Assembly (NCBI RefSeq): GCF_030544485.1
Contig: NZ_CP130610.1
Coordinates: 2,046,001 to 2,110,000 of the forward strand
Source of the DNA: Halomonas sp. HAL1
Lineage (GTDB): Bacteria > Pseudomonadota > Gammaproteobacteria > Pseudomonadales > Halomonadaceae
Length of the DNA stretch: 64,000 nt
Reading direction: 5' to 3'
Shown: one piece after another, positions 23,147-31,228 of the stretch
Numbering within the stretch: position 1 is the first letter of the stretch
Layout: the number at the start of each line of letters is the position of its first letter
Program-made: the position numbers and the translations under genes
The notes under the pieces: model-generated
Told to the model about the DNA's origin: nothing
Seen by the model: the letters and a program-made list of their open reading frames with translations, nothing else
Database searches by the model: none

Positions 23147-24088
23147 ATGATTACCGCCTACCTTACCCACCCAGACTGCTCATTGCACCATATGGGGCCG
23201 GAGCATCCCGAAAGCCCTCAGCGTCTGGAGGCTATTCGCGCTCGCCTATCGCTTGCAGGTCTATTACAGCAGACCATGCAGGCAGATGCCAAAGAAGCCT
23301 GCGAAGAAGCCCTGGCTAGGGTACATCCCTTGCGTCATCTGCGCGCTCTGGAAAAGTGCTTGCCCAGCGAGGGCATTGTTACGCTAGATAGCGACACCAT
23401 GATGAACCCTAACAGCCTGAAAGCCGCGCGCGTGGCTGCGGGGGCGGTCATTCGTGGTGTTGACCAGGTATTTAAACGTCAGGCGGATAACGTATTTTGT
23501 GCCGTAAGGCCGCCCGGCCACCATGCCGAAGCCAGCGATGCCATGGGGTTCTGTTTTTACAACAATATTGCCGTGGGCGCGGCTCATGCCAGAGCCAAGT
23601 ATGGCGCCAAACGCATCGCGATCCTCGATTTTGATGTGCATCAGTGCAACGGTACCATCGATATCTTCAAAAATGACCCAGAGGTGCTGATCTGCACCAG
23701 TTTCCAATACCCATTTTACCCCTGGCGCTATTTGCGCAGTGAGTGGCAAAACGTCGTCAATACCCCACTGGAAGTGGGTAGCGACGGACGCGAGTTCCGT
23801 CGCGTAGTGGAAAACCATTGGCTGCCTGCCCTGCACGCCTTCAAGCCTGATCTCGTCATGATTTCCGCCGGGTTCGATGCCCACCGGGATGACCCGATGG
23901 GCGATCTCTGCCTAGAGGACGAAGATTTCTATTGGGTAACGCATCTGGCAATGGAGATCGCGACACTCTATGCCGACAACCGAATTGTCTCGGTACTTGA
24001 GGGCGGCTATAACCCTAAGTCGCTGGCCAGTGGTGTCGAGGCGCATCTCAAAGCGCTGCTGGGACTGCCCTTTGCAGAGGTTCCCTAG
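23147..24088 (+). CDS. Histone deacetylase-family zinc amidohydrolase
   Basis: 313 residues. VRPPGHHA holds the two active-site His, DFDVHQCNGT holds the Asp and His zinc ligands, and SAGFDAHRDDPMG holds the second Asp ligand; EGGYN closes the site. Bacterial members deacetylate proteins, acetylpolyamines or small molecules. The usual HHGNG is HQCNG here; the ligands themselves are intact. Placement against a PatZ-like acetyltransferase favours, but does not prove, a protein-deacetylase role. Confidence 0.88.
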   Translation: MITAYLTHPDCSLHHMGPEHPESPQRLEAIRARLSLAGLLQQTMQADAKEACEEALARVHPLRHLRALEKCLPSEGIVTLDSDTMMNPNSLKAARVAAGAVIRGVDQVFKRQADNVFCAVRPPGHHAEASDAMGFCFYNNIAVGAAHARAKYGAKRIAILDFDVHQCNGTIDIFKNDPEVLICTSFQYPFYPWRYLRSEWQNVVNTPLEVGSDGREFRRVVENHWLPALHAFKPDLVMISAGFDAHRDDPMGDLCLEDEDFYWVTHLAMEIATLYADNRIVSVLEGGYNPKSLASGVEAHLKALLGLPFAEVP

Positions 24089-24194
24089 TGCTGGCATCTG
24101 ATTGGCAACCACTCTTGGCGGCCTGACGGCTGTGATATCATGGGCGTTTTACAGCTACTTCCAGCCCAAGCCAACGCAGCCAATTTGACAATTT

Positions 24195-24827
24195 ATGACC
24201 GCTACTTCTGAACAGCATGCCGCGCTGCGTATCGCATCGGGAAGCAAACCGTTTGTTGAGCCGCTGCGCCTGGGCGAACGGCTCAAGCAAATCCGTCTTG
24301 CCAATCAATGGACTCTGGAAGATGTCAGCCAGCGCACGGGGCTTGCCCGCTCGACGCTCTCTAAAATCGAGAATGATCAAGTCTCTCCTACGTTCAGCGT
24401 GGTACAGAAGCTGACCACCGGTCTCAACATCGACCTACCCCAACTGCTGACGCCACCTAAACGGGAGCGTTACACCATGGGGCGGCGCGATTTGACCCGG
24501 AAAGGAAAAGGCCAGCTGCACCCTACGCCGACTTACGAGCACGAGCTGTTGGGGCATCAACTAGCCCAGAAACGTATGATTCCGTTCAAAACCATTGTGC
24601 GGGCACGCAGCTTCGACGAGTATCACCAGTGGGTGCGCCATGATGGCGAAGAGTTCTTGATGGTGCTGCATGGCGACATCATGCTCTACACCGAATTCTA
24701 CGCCCCATTGGTACTGGCAGAGGGTGACAGCATCTACTTTGATAGCGACATGGGGCATGCGCTCGTTTCCACCAGCCAAGACGACGCGGTGGTGCTTTCC
24801 GTGTGTACCCGTGGCGATGTGGCGTAG
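24195..24827 (+). CDS. XRE-family regulator with cupin domain
   Basis: 210 residues. The helix-turn-helix is WTLEDVSQRTGLARSTLSKIEN (residues 36-57, quoted only as type). The C-terminal half is a cupin (GEEFLMVLHGDIMLYTEFY, GDSIYFDSDMGHALVS) that should bind a small effector. Related XRE-cupin proteins control amino-acid, polyamine or sulfonate catabolism. It follows the deacetylase by 106 bases with its own likely promoter. Confidence 0.85.
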   Translation: MTATSEQHAALRIASGSKPFVEPLRLGERLKQIRLANQWTLEDVSQRTGLARSTLSKIENDQVSPTFSVVQKLTTGLNIDLPQLLTPPKRERYTMGRRDLTRKGKGQLHPTPTYEHELLGHQLAQKRMIPFKTIVRARSFDEYHQWVRHDGEEFLMVLHGDIMLYTEFYAPLVLAEGDSIYFDSDMGHALVSTSQDDAVVLSVCTRGDVA

Positions 24828-24844
24828 CGAACGCAAATAGTACG

Positions 24845-25195
24845 TTATAGGCAATTGGTAGGTTTGGGTAGCCCGGCCAGACGGGCAATCCTTTTTGCCG
24901 GACTGCCAGGAAAGAGCTGCATAAGATAAATCGAGCGTCCCTTCTCTTCTCCCAACGCATTTTTCGTTGCCTTGACGAGTGGCCGCATGGCCGGCGCCAT
25001 TTCGTAGCGTTGGTAAAATGCCCGAACAACCTTGATGATTTCCCAATGAGCAGGCGTAAGCGGCAAGCCTTCTTCTTCTGCCATCAGGTTAGCGACAGCA
25101 TCGTTCCACTTTGACTGATCAACTAGATAACCTTCCGGATCTAGCCCCCATTTTCTTTCTGAATCAAGATAACGGTATATTTTTGGATCTGACAT
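24845..25195 (-). CDS. tusE: Sulfur relay protein TusE (DsrC family)
   Basis: 116 residues with the DsrC core WGLDPEGYLVDQSKWN, LTPAHWEII, FYQRYEMAPAMRPL and the C-terminal GLPKPTNCL ending in the reactive penultimate Cys. TusE takes sulfur from TusBCD and hands it to MnmA for 2-thiouridine in tRNA. It is the last gene of tusDCBE, three bases behind tusB. Confidence 0.92.
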   Translation of the reverse strand: MSDPKIYRYLDSERKWGLDPEGYLVDQSKWNDAVANLMAEEEGLPLTPAHWEIIKVVRAFYQRYEMAPAMRPLVKATKNALGEEKGRSIYLMQLFPGSPAKRIARLAGLPKPTNCL

Positions 25196-25198
25196 GAG

Positions 25199-25489
25199 TT
25201 AATACCAAGTAACTGTCTTTGTGTATTGCTCCGTAAGGGCTACAAAACCGTCCATCTCCAGGGTAGGCAGTTGGTGCTCGGCCGCAATACTGGCAAGGCC
25301 ACGTGACCTCAAGTCCTCCAATAACAGGAAGATTCGCGAAGGGCACTGCTCCCAAGCCTCCCAGGCAGGGGCAAGCGCAGCAGTGACCGCCTCTTCAATC
25401 AACAGCACGCTATCCTGCGCCCCTACCGCCTGCTGCATTTGAGCAGCTGCACTGCTATCAGGCGCTTTGGTGAGGATGTGTAGAATCAT
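25199..25489 (-). CDS. tusB: Sulfur relay protein TusB (DsrH family)
   Basis: 96 residues starting MILHILTKAPDSS, a DsrH-type N-terminus. It is a structural subunit of the TusBCD hexamer and lacks a catalytic Cys in the active position. Ten bases after tusC, three before tusE. Confidence 0.88.
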   Translation of the reverse strand: MILHILTKAPDSSAAAQMQQAVGAQDSVLLIEEAVTAALAPAWEAWEQCPSRIFLLLEDLRSRGLASIAAEHQLPTLEMDGFVALTEQYTKTVTWY

Positions 25490-25499
25490 AGTAGACCCA

Positions 25500-25865
25500 C
25501 TAAAAATTAAGAATGTTGCTGTGCTGCTGCAATAACCCAGGCACTTGCTGTTCCGCTAGGAGGGTCACTCCTTCTACGAGGGCATCCGTGGTTAAGTGCA
25601 TGCTTTTCAGCGCCTCTTCCATTACCCATAGCTTCTCAATATCGTACATTTCCAACATGTCGATAGTGGGCAGCGTCGCTTTTTGCCCGGCAGCCCCACT
25701 GCCCTGCTCTTTCAGCAAAGCCAGTATCCCCTGTCCCATGAACAGTAGATGCACGGGCTGGCCAAACGCCGCAGCTACCAAGGCAGCATCTAACCCTTCA
25801 CGCAACCAGCTTGAGTTGTGAGGAGCGTGTCGAATAATCACTAACAGCGCGTTGGGCGTCACCAT
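25500..25865 (-). CDS. tusC: Sulfur relay protein TusC (DsrF family)
   Basis: 121 residues. The N-terminal ALLVIIRHAPHNSSWLREGLD and the segment LFMGQGILAL are characteristic of DsrF/TusC. It is a subunit of TusBCD. It sits between tusD and tusB with about ten bases on each side. Confidence 0.88.
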   Translation of the reverse strand: MVTPNALLVIIRHAPHNSSWLREGLDAALVAAAFGQPVHLLFMGQGILALLKEQGSGAAGQKATLPTIDMLEMYDIEKLWVMEEALKSMHLTTDALVEGVTLLAEQQVPGLLQQHSNILNF

Positions 25866-25876
25866 GGGGTCTCCTT

Positions 25877-26269
25877 TTAAGCAAAAGTAATGAGGCGATC
25901 GGCGCGTTGCTGCAACTCAAGCAGCTGGCCAAGACCGGTCAACTCAAAGGGAGGTGAGAGATTATACGCCTGCTTTCCATGACGCTGCGCTTCCGACTCA
26001 TTCATCAACCCGCGCCGCAGGGCAGCGGCGATACAGACGTCCAGGGGGACCGCATGTTGCTGGTGCAGCTCAGCCCAGGCGTCGTGCATATTGAGTTCGT
26101 CCTGCGGTGGCGCCATCAGAGAAGAGGCATTATGAACGCCGTCGTGATAGAAAAAAACACCTGCGAGTTGATGCCCACGCGCCAGCACGGCATGGGCAAA
26201 ACGCAATGCAGAGTGAGGGGCCGGGCTGCTGTACGGTGCGCCCATTACCAATAAGCCGTACTGCATCAT
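25877..26269 (-). CDS. tusD: Sulfurtransferase TusD (DsrE family)
   Basis: 130 residues. The catalytic Cys is in PLDVCIAAALRRG, and AGVFFYHDGVHNA is the conserved DsrE segment. TusD receives persulfide sulfur from TusA and is the active subunit of TusBCD. First gene of the operon. A second ATG one codon in is equally possible. Confidence 0.9.
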   Translation of the reverse strand: MMQYGLLVMGAPYSSPAPHSALRFAHAVLARGHQLAGVFFYHDGVHNASSLMAPPQDELNMHDAWAELHQQHAVPLDVCIAAALRRGLMNESEAQRHGKQAYNLSPPFELTGLGQLLELQQRADRLITFA

Positions 26270-26317
26270 TTCAATACCTAGTTGTTAATACCTAGTGACG
26301 GTGACCCTAAAAAAAAA

Positions 26318-26343
26318 GACAGACCCTAAAAATAGGGCCTGTC
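26318..26343 (-). terminator. Rho-independent terminator of yccA
   Basis: On the minus strand GACAGGCCCTA pairs with TAGGGTCTGTC and is followed by nine T. It separates yccA from tusDCBE. Confidence 0.85.
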
Positions 26344-26369
26344 ATATCATCTAGTAGCGCTACCAGAGA

Positions 26370-27050
26370 TCAATCGTTGCTCATGATACCCAGAATTGAA
26401 AGAAGGCTCACAAACAAGTTGTAGATCGAAACGTAGAGCGTCACGGTGGCGAGAATATAGTTGGTTTCGCCAGCACGGTGAATGATCTCGCTGGTTTGAT
26501 ACAGGATGGCAGCTGAAGCAAACAGCACAAAACCAGCCGATACCATCAGTGAAAGCGCAGGAATGTTAAAGAAGAACCCAGCAATCATGGCAAGAATCAA
26601 CACGATGGCGCCTGCCATCAAGAAGTTGCTCAAGAAGCTAAAGTCTTTTTTGGTGGTTAGTGCTACCGCTGATAGACCCACAAACGTCAAACCGGTCATG
26701 GCCAGCGCGTTCATGATCAGCGCACCGCCATTAGGCAGGGTCAAGTAGGCAGAAAGGATCGGCCCTAGCGTAAAGCCCATGAAGCCGGTGAAGGCAAACG
26801 TTGCCAGCAGGCCCGCTGCAGAGTTAGCGGTTTTGTGGACAAGGAACATCAGGCCGTAGGCACCAATGAAGAACACAAAGATGTTCATCTGTTGAATACC
26901 AAGTGCAACTGCGGCACCTGCGGTTACTGCCGAAAACAGCAGTGTCATTGCCAGTAGCGCGTAGGTGTTTCGCAACACCTTGTTAGTACTAACACTATTA
27001 GCAACGCCGCCCGACTGGGGACGTGCCATACGTGAATCGTTGTAAGCCAT
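26370..27050 (-). CDS. yccA: Bax inhibitor-1 / YccA family membrane protein
   Basis: 226 residues from MAYNDSRMARPQ; an upstream in-frame ATG would add 13 residues without support. Seven hydrophobic helices follow, ending SIYNLFVSLLSILG. YccA-type proteins modulate the membrane protease FtsH and act as channels of uncertain physiological role. The pairing with tusE also occurs in Escherichia coli. Confidence 0.88.
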   Translation of the reverse strand: MAYNDSRMARPQSGGVANSVSTNKVLRNTYALLAMTLLFSAVTAGAAVALGIQQMNIFVFFIGAYGLMFLVHKTANSAAGLLATFAFTGFMGFTLGPILSAYLTLPNGGALIMNALAMTGLTFVGLSAVALTTKKDFSFLSNFLMAGAIVLILAMIAGFFFNIPALSLMVSAGFVLFASAAILYQTSEIIHRAGETNYILATVTLYVSIYNLFVSLLSILGIMSND

Positions 27051-27235
27051 GTGTTCATGCTCCCTAATGGTATTTCCAACAACTGACAAGCATGCCGTTA
27101 CCGAGTTCCAGACGCAAGCCTTTGTCTATTTCACACTATCTTCTTCGCCAATGGTTATTCAACGTTGAATCAGCTTAGCAAGCATTGTCTATGCTTCCTG
27201 AACTCTCAATTGGACACGCTACTATGAAAAAAATT

Positions 27236-27538
27236 CTACTCTCTGGCCAAATGTTGGTCGGCCGCGCCCTGTTCTCTTGATTGTTCCAAACCAGCCAGCG
27301 TTAGGGTACGCATACGCTCTCGATCTTGGTAGAGGCGATTAATAGCAGCTCGTTTATCGTCGACCGCCTGGTGGCGGTTGCCTTCACTATAAAGATCAAC
27401 AGCAAACGCGTCTTAGCAACGCTCATAGGCTGCCTTGAATGCCTGGCTGGACCAGAGGCTTTGAGCACTCCCCTGGCGACACCCTTCGTCGCTAGGGGAT
27501 ACATGCTCCCTTTCAGCTTTGCACTTCTTCTTCGTCAT
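27236..27538 (-). pseudogene. Possible pseudogene with one internal stop
   Basis: On the minus strand a frame starting at ATG 27538 reads 41 codons (MTKKKCKAERE ... FKAAYERC), meets TAA at 27413-27415, then continues for 58 codons of ordinary-looking protein (DAFAVDLYSEGNRHQAVDD ... DQHLARE) to TAG. One C-to-T change (CAA to TAA) would join them into a 100-residue charged protein. The start overlaps the end of the small membrane gene. No family is recognised. The alternative is plain non-coding spacer, since the two halves have no independent support. Confidence 0.35.
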
Positions 27539-27683
27539 CGGTTTCGTTTTTATGCGGCGTCACTGAGGTAATTGCCGTTTGACGAACATCCTGCGACGAG
27601 TTGTAGAGACGAGCATCAATCACATACAGCACCGCCAATTGCGCAAATAGCACCGCAAAACAGACGAACAGACCTTTTAACAT
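27513..27683 (-). CDS. Small single-helix membrane protein, hypothetical
   Basis: 56 residues, MLKGLFVCFAVLFAQLAVLY at the N-terminus forming one membrane helix, then a polar tail ending in an Asp/Glu cluster (ETDDEEEVQS). It has the look of a single-pass inner-membrane peptide with an acidic cytoplasmic or periplasmic tail. The ribosome site is weak (GGAAA). Function unknown. Confidence 0.5.
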   Translation of the reverse strand: MLKGLFVCFAVLFAQLAVLYVIDARLYNSSQDVRQTAITSVTPHKNETDDEEEVQS

Positions 27684-27834
27684 GGCGGTTTTTCCAGAGA
27701 GGTAACGTTAATCGCATAGTAGCCGATTGCTGACTAAACACAATCGCTTTAAGCGACAGATGTCGCTCTCCCCCGCCCCATCCTTCACAAAGATGGTCTA
27801 CAGTGAAGGTGACTCAAAAACCAAGGAGAGGATT

Positions 27835-28023
27835 ATGGCGACGTTTATCGTCTACAGAGCTGTCAAGGAAGGTGCCGAGATTGATTCACAGCCCGAATGG
27901 TGGGTGGTTGATACGCGTGAGACAAGTGATAGAGATGGCGAGCTCGTTAGGCACCGCTGTGCAACGAAGCCTGAGGCTGATCGAGAAGTGCGCCAGCTCA
28001 ATGAGCAATATGACGCGACTTGA
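27835..28023 (+). CDS. Small hypothetical protein
   Basis: 62 residues from an ATG preceded by AAGGAGAGG. The sequence begins MATFIVYRAVKEGAEID, followed by WWVVDTRETSDRDGELV and an acidic/basic C-terminus. No membrane segment or known family. The frame is open further upstream, but the strong ribosome site fixes the start. It is followed by a hairpin at 28055-28073. Confidence 0.6.
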   Translation: MATFIVYRAVKEGAEIDSQPEWWVVDTRETSDRDGELVRHRCATKPEADREVRQLNEQYDAT

Positions 28024-28054
28024 GCTTCGCTGGATAAATGCCTAATAATAACGG

Positions 28055-28073
28055 AGGAGGCCGCGCTGGCCTC
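28055..28073 (+). terminator. Hairpin, weak terminator
   Basis: GGAGGCC and GGCCTCC with loop GCGCT, 31 bases past the stop of the 62-residue gene. Only scattered T follow, so termination may be weak. Confidence 0.5.
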
Positions 28074-28111
28074 CATTCCGCTTATTGGATTGAACTGATT
28101 ATCCGTACCCG

Positions 28112-28453
28112 TTAGTCCTTAACCGAGACGGTACGCAGGTCATCAACGGCCACGCCTTCTGGCAAATCCGAGACATCTGCAGGCAGCCACACCGGAGAAA
28201 AGTCACTGTCTTCTCTGCCATCGTCAAAATGATGGCCAGGAATTCGATAAACGACTCGGTTGTGGTGATGGTCCCACGCAAATACACGATCCATATGCTT
28301 ATCCTGGTAAATGAACACAACGGTTATGACCTCTAGTTTCAGCGTGACGTTCCATGGGCGATGATCGATAACCGTGACCCGATGTTGTCGGGTCGTTTTT
28401 GCTTGATGAACTTTGCTAAATAAGTAATGGGTGATCGCTTGAAAGAACCTCAT
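28112..28453 (-). CDS. Hypothetical protein with His/Asp-rich core
   Basis: 113 residues if begun at MRFFQAITHYL. The core runs RVTVIDHRPWNVTLKLEV, then FAWDHHHNRVVYRIPGHHF, and ends in a ValAsp-rich tail. I do not recognise the family. The start is uncertain. The long form overlaps the divergent gene's start by 27 bases and reads through a terminator-like hairpin. A shorter form from the ATG at 28309 has AGGA at seven bases and would give 65 residues. Confidence 0.5.
   Translation of the reverse strand: MRFFQAITHYLFSKVHQAKTTRQHRVTVIDHRPWNVTLKLEVITVVFIYQDKHMDRVFAWDHHHNRVVYRIPGHHFDDGREDSDFSPVWLPADVSDLPEGVAVDDLRTVSVKD
28376..28400 (+). terminator. Terminator-like hairpin ahead of a membrane gene
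   Basis: GACCCGA and TCGGGTC close on TGTTG and are followed by GTTTTTG on the plus strand. It lies about 27 bases before the ATG at 28427 and inside the 5' part of the minus-strand hypothetical gene. It could insulate the downstream gene or attenuate it. Confidence 0.55.
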
Positions 28454-28765
28454 GATGGTAAAGACCCGCAAGAGGCTCTACGCGCTAGGCTCAACAAAAG
28501 CTTACAGGAACGCAGGGCATCTGCAGTACGCAGGAGAATAGGCGCCAGAGCAACCCGGCAGCAGTTCCTGGAAGCGACACGCAATGTGGGCGTGATCGTA
28601 GTGGCCACTTGCTTCACCGCGGGCTGGGTAGTCACTAATCCCAGCTTAAATACCGATAATGTTTGGATGGGCGTGGGACTGGGTATACTCTTGATCTTTG
28701 TCGGGTCGTTCGGCTATGGTTATGTGGAGCGGGACAAAACCTCAGATGAGGAAAGTAAGCCATGA
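28427..28765 (+). CDS. Two-helix membrane protein, hypothetical
   Basis: 112 residues. A basic N-terminal half (LNKSLQERRASAVRRRIGAR) is followed by two membrane helices (about 52-67 and 79-97) joined by a short NPSLNTDNV loop and a charged C-terminus. No family recognised. No clear ribosome site precedes the ATG. Its stop overlaps the next small gene (ATGA), so the two form a pair. Confidence 0.6.
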   Translation: MGDRLKEPHDGKDPQEALRARLNKSLQERRASAVRRRIGARATRQQFLEATRNVGVIVVATCFTAGWVVTNPSLNTDNVWMGVGLGILLIFVGSFGYGYVERDKTSDEESKP

Positions 28766-28905
28766 ATGAACTTATTCTTGCCAGCATGTTGATGAGCCTT
28801 GCGGTAGTATCAGGCGGTATGGTCTGGAGTCAGCACCGCGAGCACCACGGTAAAAAATCACTTACCGAGAGCGCATTTTCCTGGATTGCCAAGCGCTTCG
28901 CTTAA
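28762..28905 (+). CDS. Small single-helix protein coupled to the gene before it
   Basis: 47 residues starting MNELILASMLMSLAVVSGGM, one membrane helix, then a basic tail (HREHHGKKS ... WIAKRFA). The ATG overlaps the preceding TGA, and GAGGAAAG lies upstream. A clear terminator follows at 28925. Function unknown. Confidence 0.55.
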   Translation: MNELILASMLMSLAVVSGGMVWSQHREHHGKKSLTESAFSWIAKRFA

Positions 28906-28924
28906 GCTACAGCTTAGAAATAAC

Positions 28925-28951
28925 AAAGGGTCGCTACTAGCGGCCCTTTTT
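28925..28951 (+). terminator. Rho-independent terminator
   Basis: AAAGGGTCGC pairs with GCGGCCCTTT (one T-G pair) around TACTA, followed by TTTTT. It closes the two-gene membrane-protein operon. Confidence 0.88.
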
Positions 28952-29037
28952 GTTTATTCCATAGACGCTTAAACACTCCATTCTCGACTTCCGCGCCAAA
29001 CAAAGAACATGCGCACTTATTACTCTAAGAGACCTAA

Positions 29038-30099
29038 ATGCCTGTAATCCAGCGACTGCTTCGCGTCCTCAAAGCATCAACTCTTCAAATCTCATGGACA
29101 TTTCTTCTGCTAGTAGTCCTCGCACACATGGGCACTACCTGGGCGTTTTTTTCCATGGTCGGCGAAACAATGGCCGGCTCCATTACCGATTGGGTTTATT
29201 TTTATGTGGTGGTTGCCAGCACCGTCGGTTTCGGTGATTTCAGCCCCGAAACAATGGCCGGCAAATGGATCACCACGCTCTATCTCATTCCAGGCGGCAT
29301 TTCGCTGTTTGCAGCGTTGATTGGTAAAGCCACTGTCACACTTTCAGTTTTTTGGAGACTGCAAATGCAAGGAAAAGGCGATTTTAGCCACCTAACCGGC
29401 CATACCCTCGTTATCGGCTGGCACGGCGAAACCACAGAACGCATCTTGGATATTCTTAAAGCCGACAAAAGTTTACCTGACGAAATAGTGCTTTGCGTTA
29501 CCAAAGAGATGAGCAATCCACGCCCAGCCGATCTGAAGTTTATTAAAGGCGAGAGTTTTTCCAATGCTGATCTTCTCAAGCGGGCAGGGGTTGAGAACGC
29601 CAGCCGTATTATTATTTATGACACAAGCGATGATCGGGTGGCCACTGTCGCACTGAGTGCCTACAGTCTAAAAGGAAAAGGTGCCCATATTGTCGCCCAC
29701 TGCGCAAATCCTGACACCGCAGCGATGCTACGTCGCACCTTACCCGGTATCGAATGCACCCAAGCGCTGGCACTTGAAATGCTGGTACGCTCCGCTTCAG
29801 ATGCCGGTATTTCACGAGTGGTTAATGAGCTACTTGCCGTCGATCGCGGTGCTACGCAGTATCAAACGAAGATAAGTAACCCGCCTACTGGTGTCACTTT
29901 TGGCGACCTTTTTATACAAGCGAAAAAGATCTGCAACGCAACCGTTTTAGGGCTCGCTAGCGGCCAGGACGATAGCGAAGGCAACATGCTCAACCCTGCA
30001 ACAGACCGTCCACTACAAGATGGCGATATCGTCTACTACATGGCCAATACACGGCTTTCGGAGCAACAAATGGGGGAGTTACTCGGTGAGCCCCGCTAG
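29038..30099 (+). CDS. Two-helix potassium channel with RCK (TrkA-N) domain
   Basis: 353 residues. Two membrane helices (about 15-40 and 80-100) surround the selectivity filter TVGFGD near residue 62. A Rossmann-type RCK domain follows (HTLVIGWHGETTERILDIL, then FIKGESFSNADLLKRAGVEN) and a TrkA-C-like end. It is a ligand-gated K+ channel of the KtrAB/Kch kind, sensible in a halophile that manages cytoplasmic potassium. The nucleotide loop GWHGET departs from the common GxGxxG, so the ligand may not be NAD. Confidence 0.85.
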   Translation: MPVIQRLLRVLKASTLQISWTFLLLVVLAHMGTTWAFFSMVGETMAGSITDWVYFYVVVASTVGFGDFSPETMAGKWITTLYLIPGGISLFAALIGKATVTLSVFWRLQMQGKGDFSHLTGHTLVIGWHGETTERILDILKADKSLPDEIVLCVTKEMSNPRPADLKFIKGESFSNADLLKRAGVENASRIIIYDTSDDRVATVALSAYSLKGKGAHIVAHCANPDTAAMLRRTLPGIECTQALALEMLVRSASDAGISRVVNELLAVDRGATQYQTKISNPPTGVTFGDLFIQAKKICNATVLGLASGQDDSEGNMLNPATDRPLQDGDIVYYMANTRLSEQQMGELLGEPR

Positions 30100-30134
30100 C
30101 AAGCCCCCCTCGCCCCGCCTAACGCGTCTAGCTG

Positions 30135-30746
30135 TCAGCTATCTTGATTTGGGTATGGGGCTTGCTTCAGTAGCGTTGCGAGATGAACACAGTTACGAGC
30201 AAGTCCCGCCGTTGCGGTTTGAACGACCTCTGGCGTCTGCTTCAAATCTTTGAAATCGGTTGACTGCATTGCTTCGCCTACCCAGTAGGTAGAAGCATTC
30301 GCTGGAATTGTGAAACCGACATCGTTCAAGCCCTGGAACAGCTCGGCGATAATATGATGCGCGCCATCTTCATTGCCCACCACCACGACGCCCGCAACAC
30401 AACCGTATGAGACAAGCCGCCCCTGGTCGTCTGTCTCATCCAGGAAAGCATCAAGCCGCTCTAGAACGCGCTGGCAAACACTGGAGTGATGCCCCAACCA
30501 AACCGGGCTACCCAAGATGAATATATCGGCGTCTAGGATTCGCTGACGAAGTTGAGGCCAATCATCTCCCTCACCTTCATCAGAAGTTACACCAGGCTTG
30601 ATGTTAAAATCGACTGCGCGGATTTGCTCGCCGGTGACACCGTGTCGCTCAAGCTCTGTTAGCGTCTCCGCTATAAGCCGCTCGCAAGAGGACTCGGCGG
30701 GTGAAGGTGTCAGGGTGCAGTTAATTGCGAATGCCGTGAGTGTCAT
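30135..30746 (-). CDS. Flavodoxin-family NAD(P)H-dependent reductase
   Basis: 203 residues. ADIFILGSPVWLGHHSSVCQ is the FMN-contacting loop of NADPH-dependent FMN reductases, and GRLVSYGCVAGVVVVGNEDG the second loop. Probable substrates are quinones or flavins. Convergent with the potassium channel. Confidence 0.8.
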   Translation of the reverse strand: MTLTAFAINCTLTPSPAESSCERLIAETLTELERHGVTGEQIRAVDFNIKPGVTSDEGEGDDWPQLRQRILDADIFILGSPVWLGHHSSVCQRVLERLDAFLDETDDQGRLVSYGCVAGVVVVGNEDGAHHIIAELFQGLNDVGFTIPANASTYWVGEAMQSTDFKDLKQTPEVVQTATAGLARNCVHLATLLKQAPYPNQDS

Positions 30747-30856
30747 GTGTTACCTCCATGTGGATGATATTTCCATAACTAACTCTATTGGACGCGCTTG
30801 CCATGCGACGGCCTACATGTAATCAGAGTCCGCGGCTCCTTTGAGCCAAGCGGCGG

Positions 30857-31054
30857 TTACTTTTTCTTGCGCATGAAAGGAAAAACCTTTGCCATCGTAT
30901 CAGCCAATACTTGATCAAGCGGTTTGTGATCCAAGCTAATAGCCGCCCTTGCAGCTGTGTAAGTCCCCTTATATTCCTGGGCAATCTCACTATCCGTCAT
31001 ACTATCCGGTAGCTGCTCTTTGGCTCGGATAGCATCGATGACCTCCTTATCCAT
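30857..31054 (-). CDS. Small hypothetical protein
   Basis: 65 residues, strong ribosome site (AAAGGAGAGG). The sequence MDKEVIDAIRAKEQLPD is helical and charged; the end is basic (FPFMRKKK). No family recognised. Flanked by promoter-like spacers of 110 and 174 bases. Confidence 0.6.
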   Translation of the reverse strand: MDKEVIDAIRAKEQLPDSMTDSEIAQEYKGTYTAARAAISLDHKPLDQVLADTMAKVFPFMRKKK

Positions 31055-31228
31055 ATGGCCTCTCCTTTAAACCAAGCGTGCTATCTAGCCTAGTACAGAA
31101 CAGCGCTAGGTGATGGCGTGAAAAGGTTAACAAATTTTAGAGTTTAACATTGCCCCCTAACTGCCCACTCTAACGGGGATTAATGACAGGGCTTAAAGAC
31201 AGGATTATTAGAGAGCGGCTCAAACGTC

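Noticed and set aside
27224..27280. Short plus-strand frame MKKILLSGQMLVGRALFS
   Set aside because: Eighteen residues, no ribosome site, antisense to the possible pseudogene.
27326..27571. 81-codon plus-strand frame
   Set aside because: No ribosome site; composition is not protein-like compared with the minus-strand frames in the same place.
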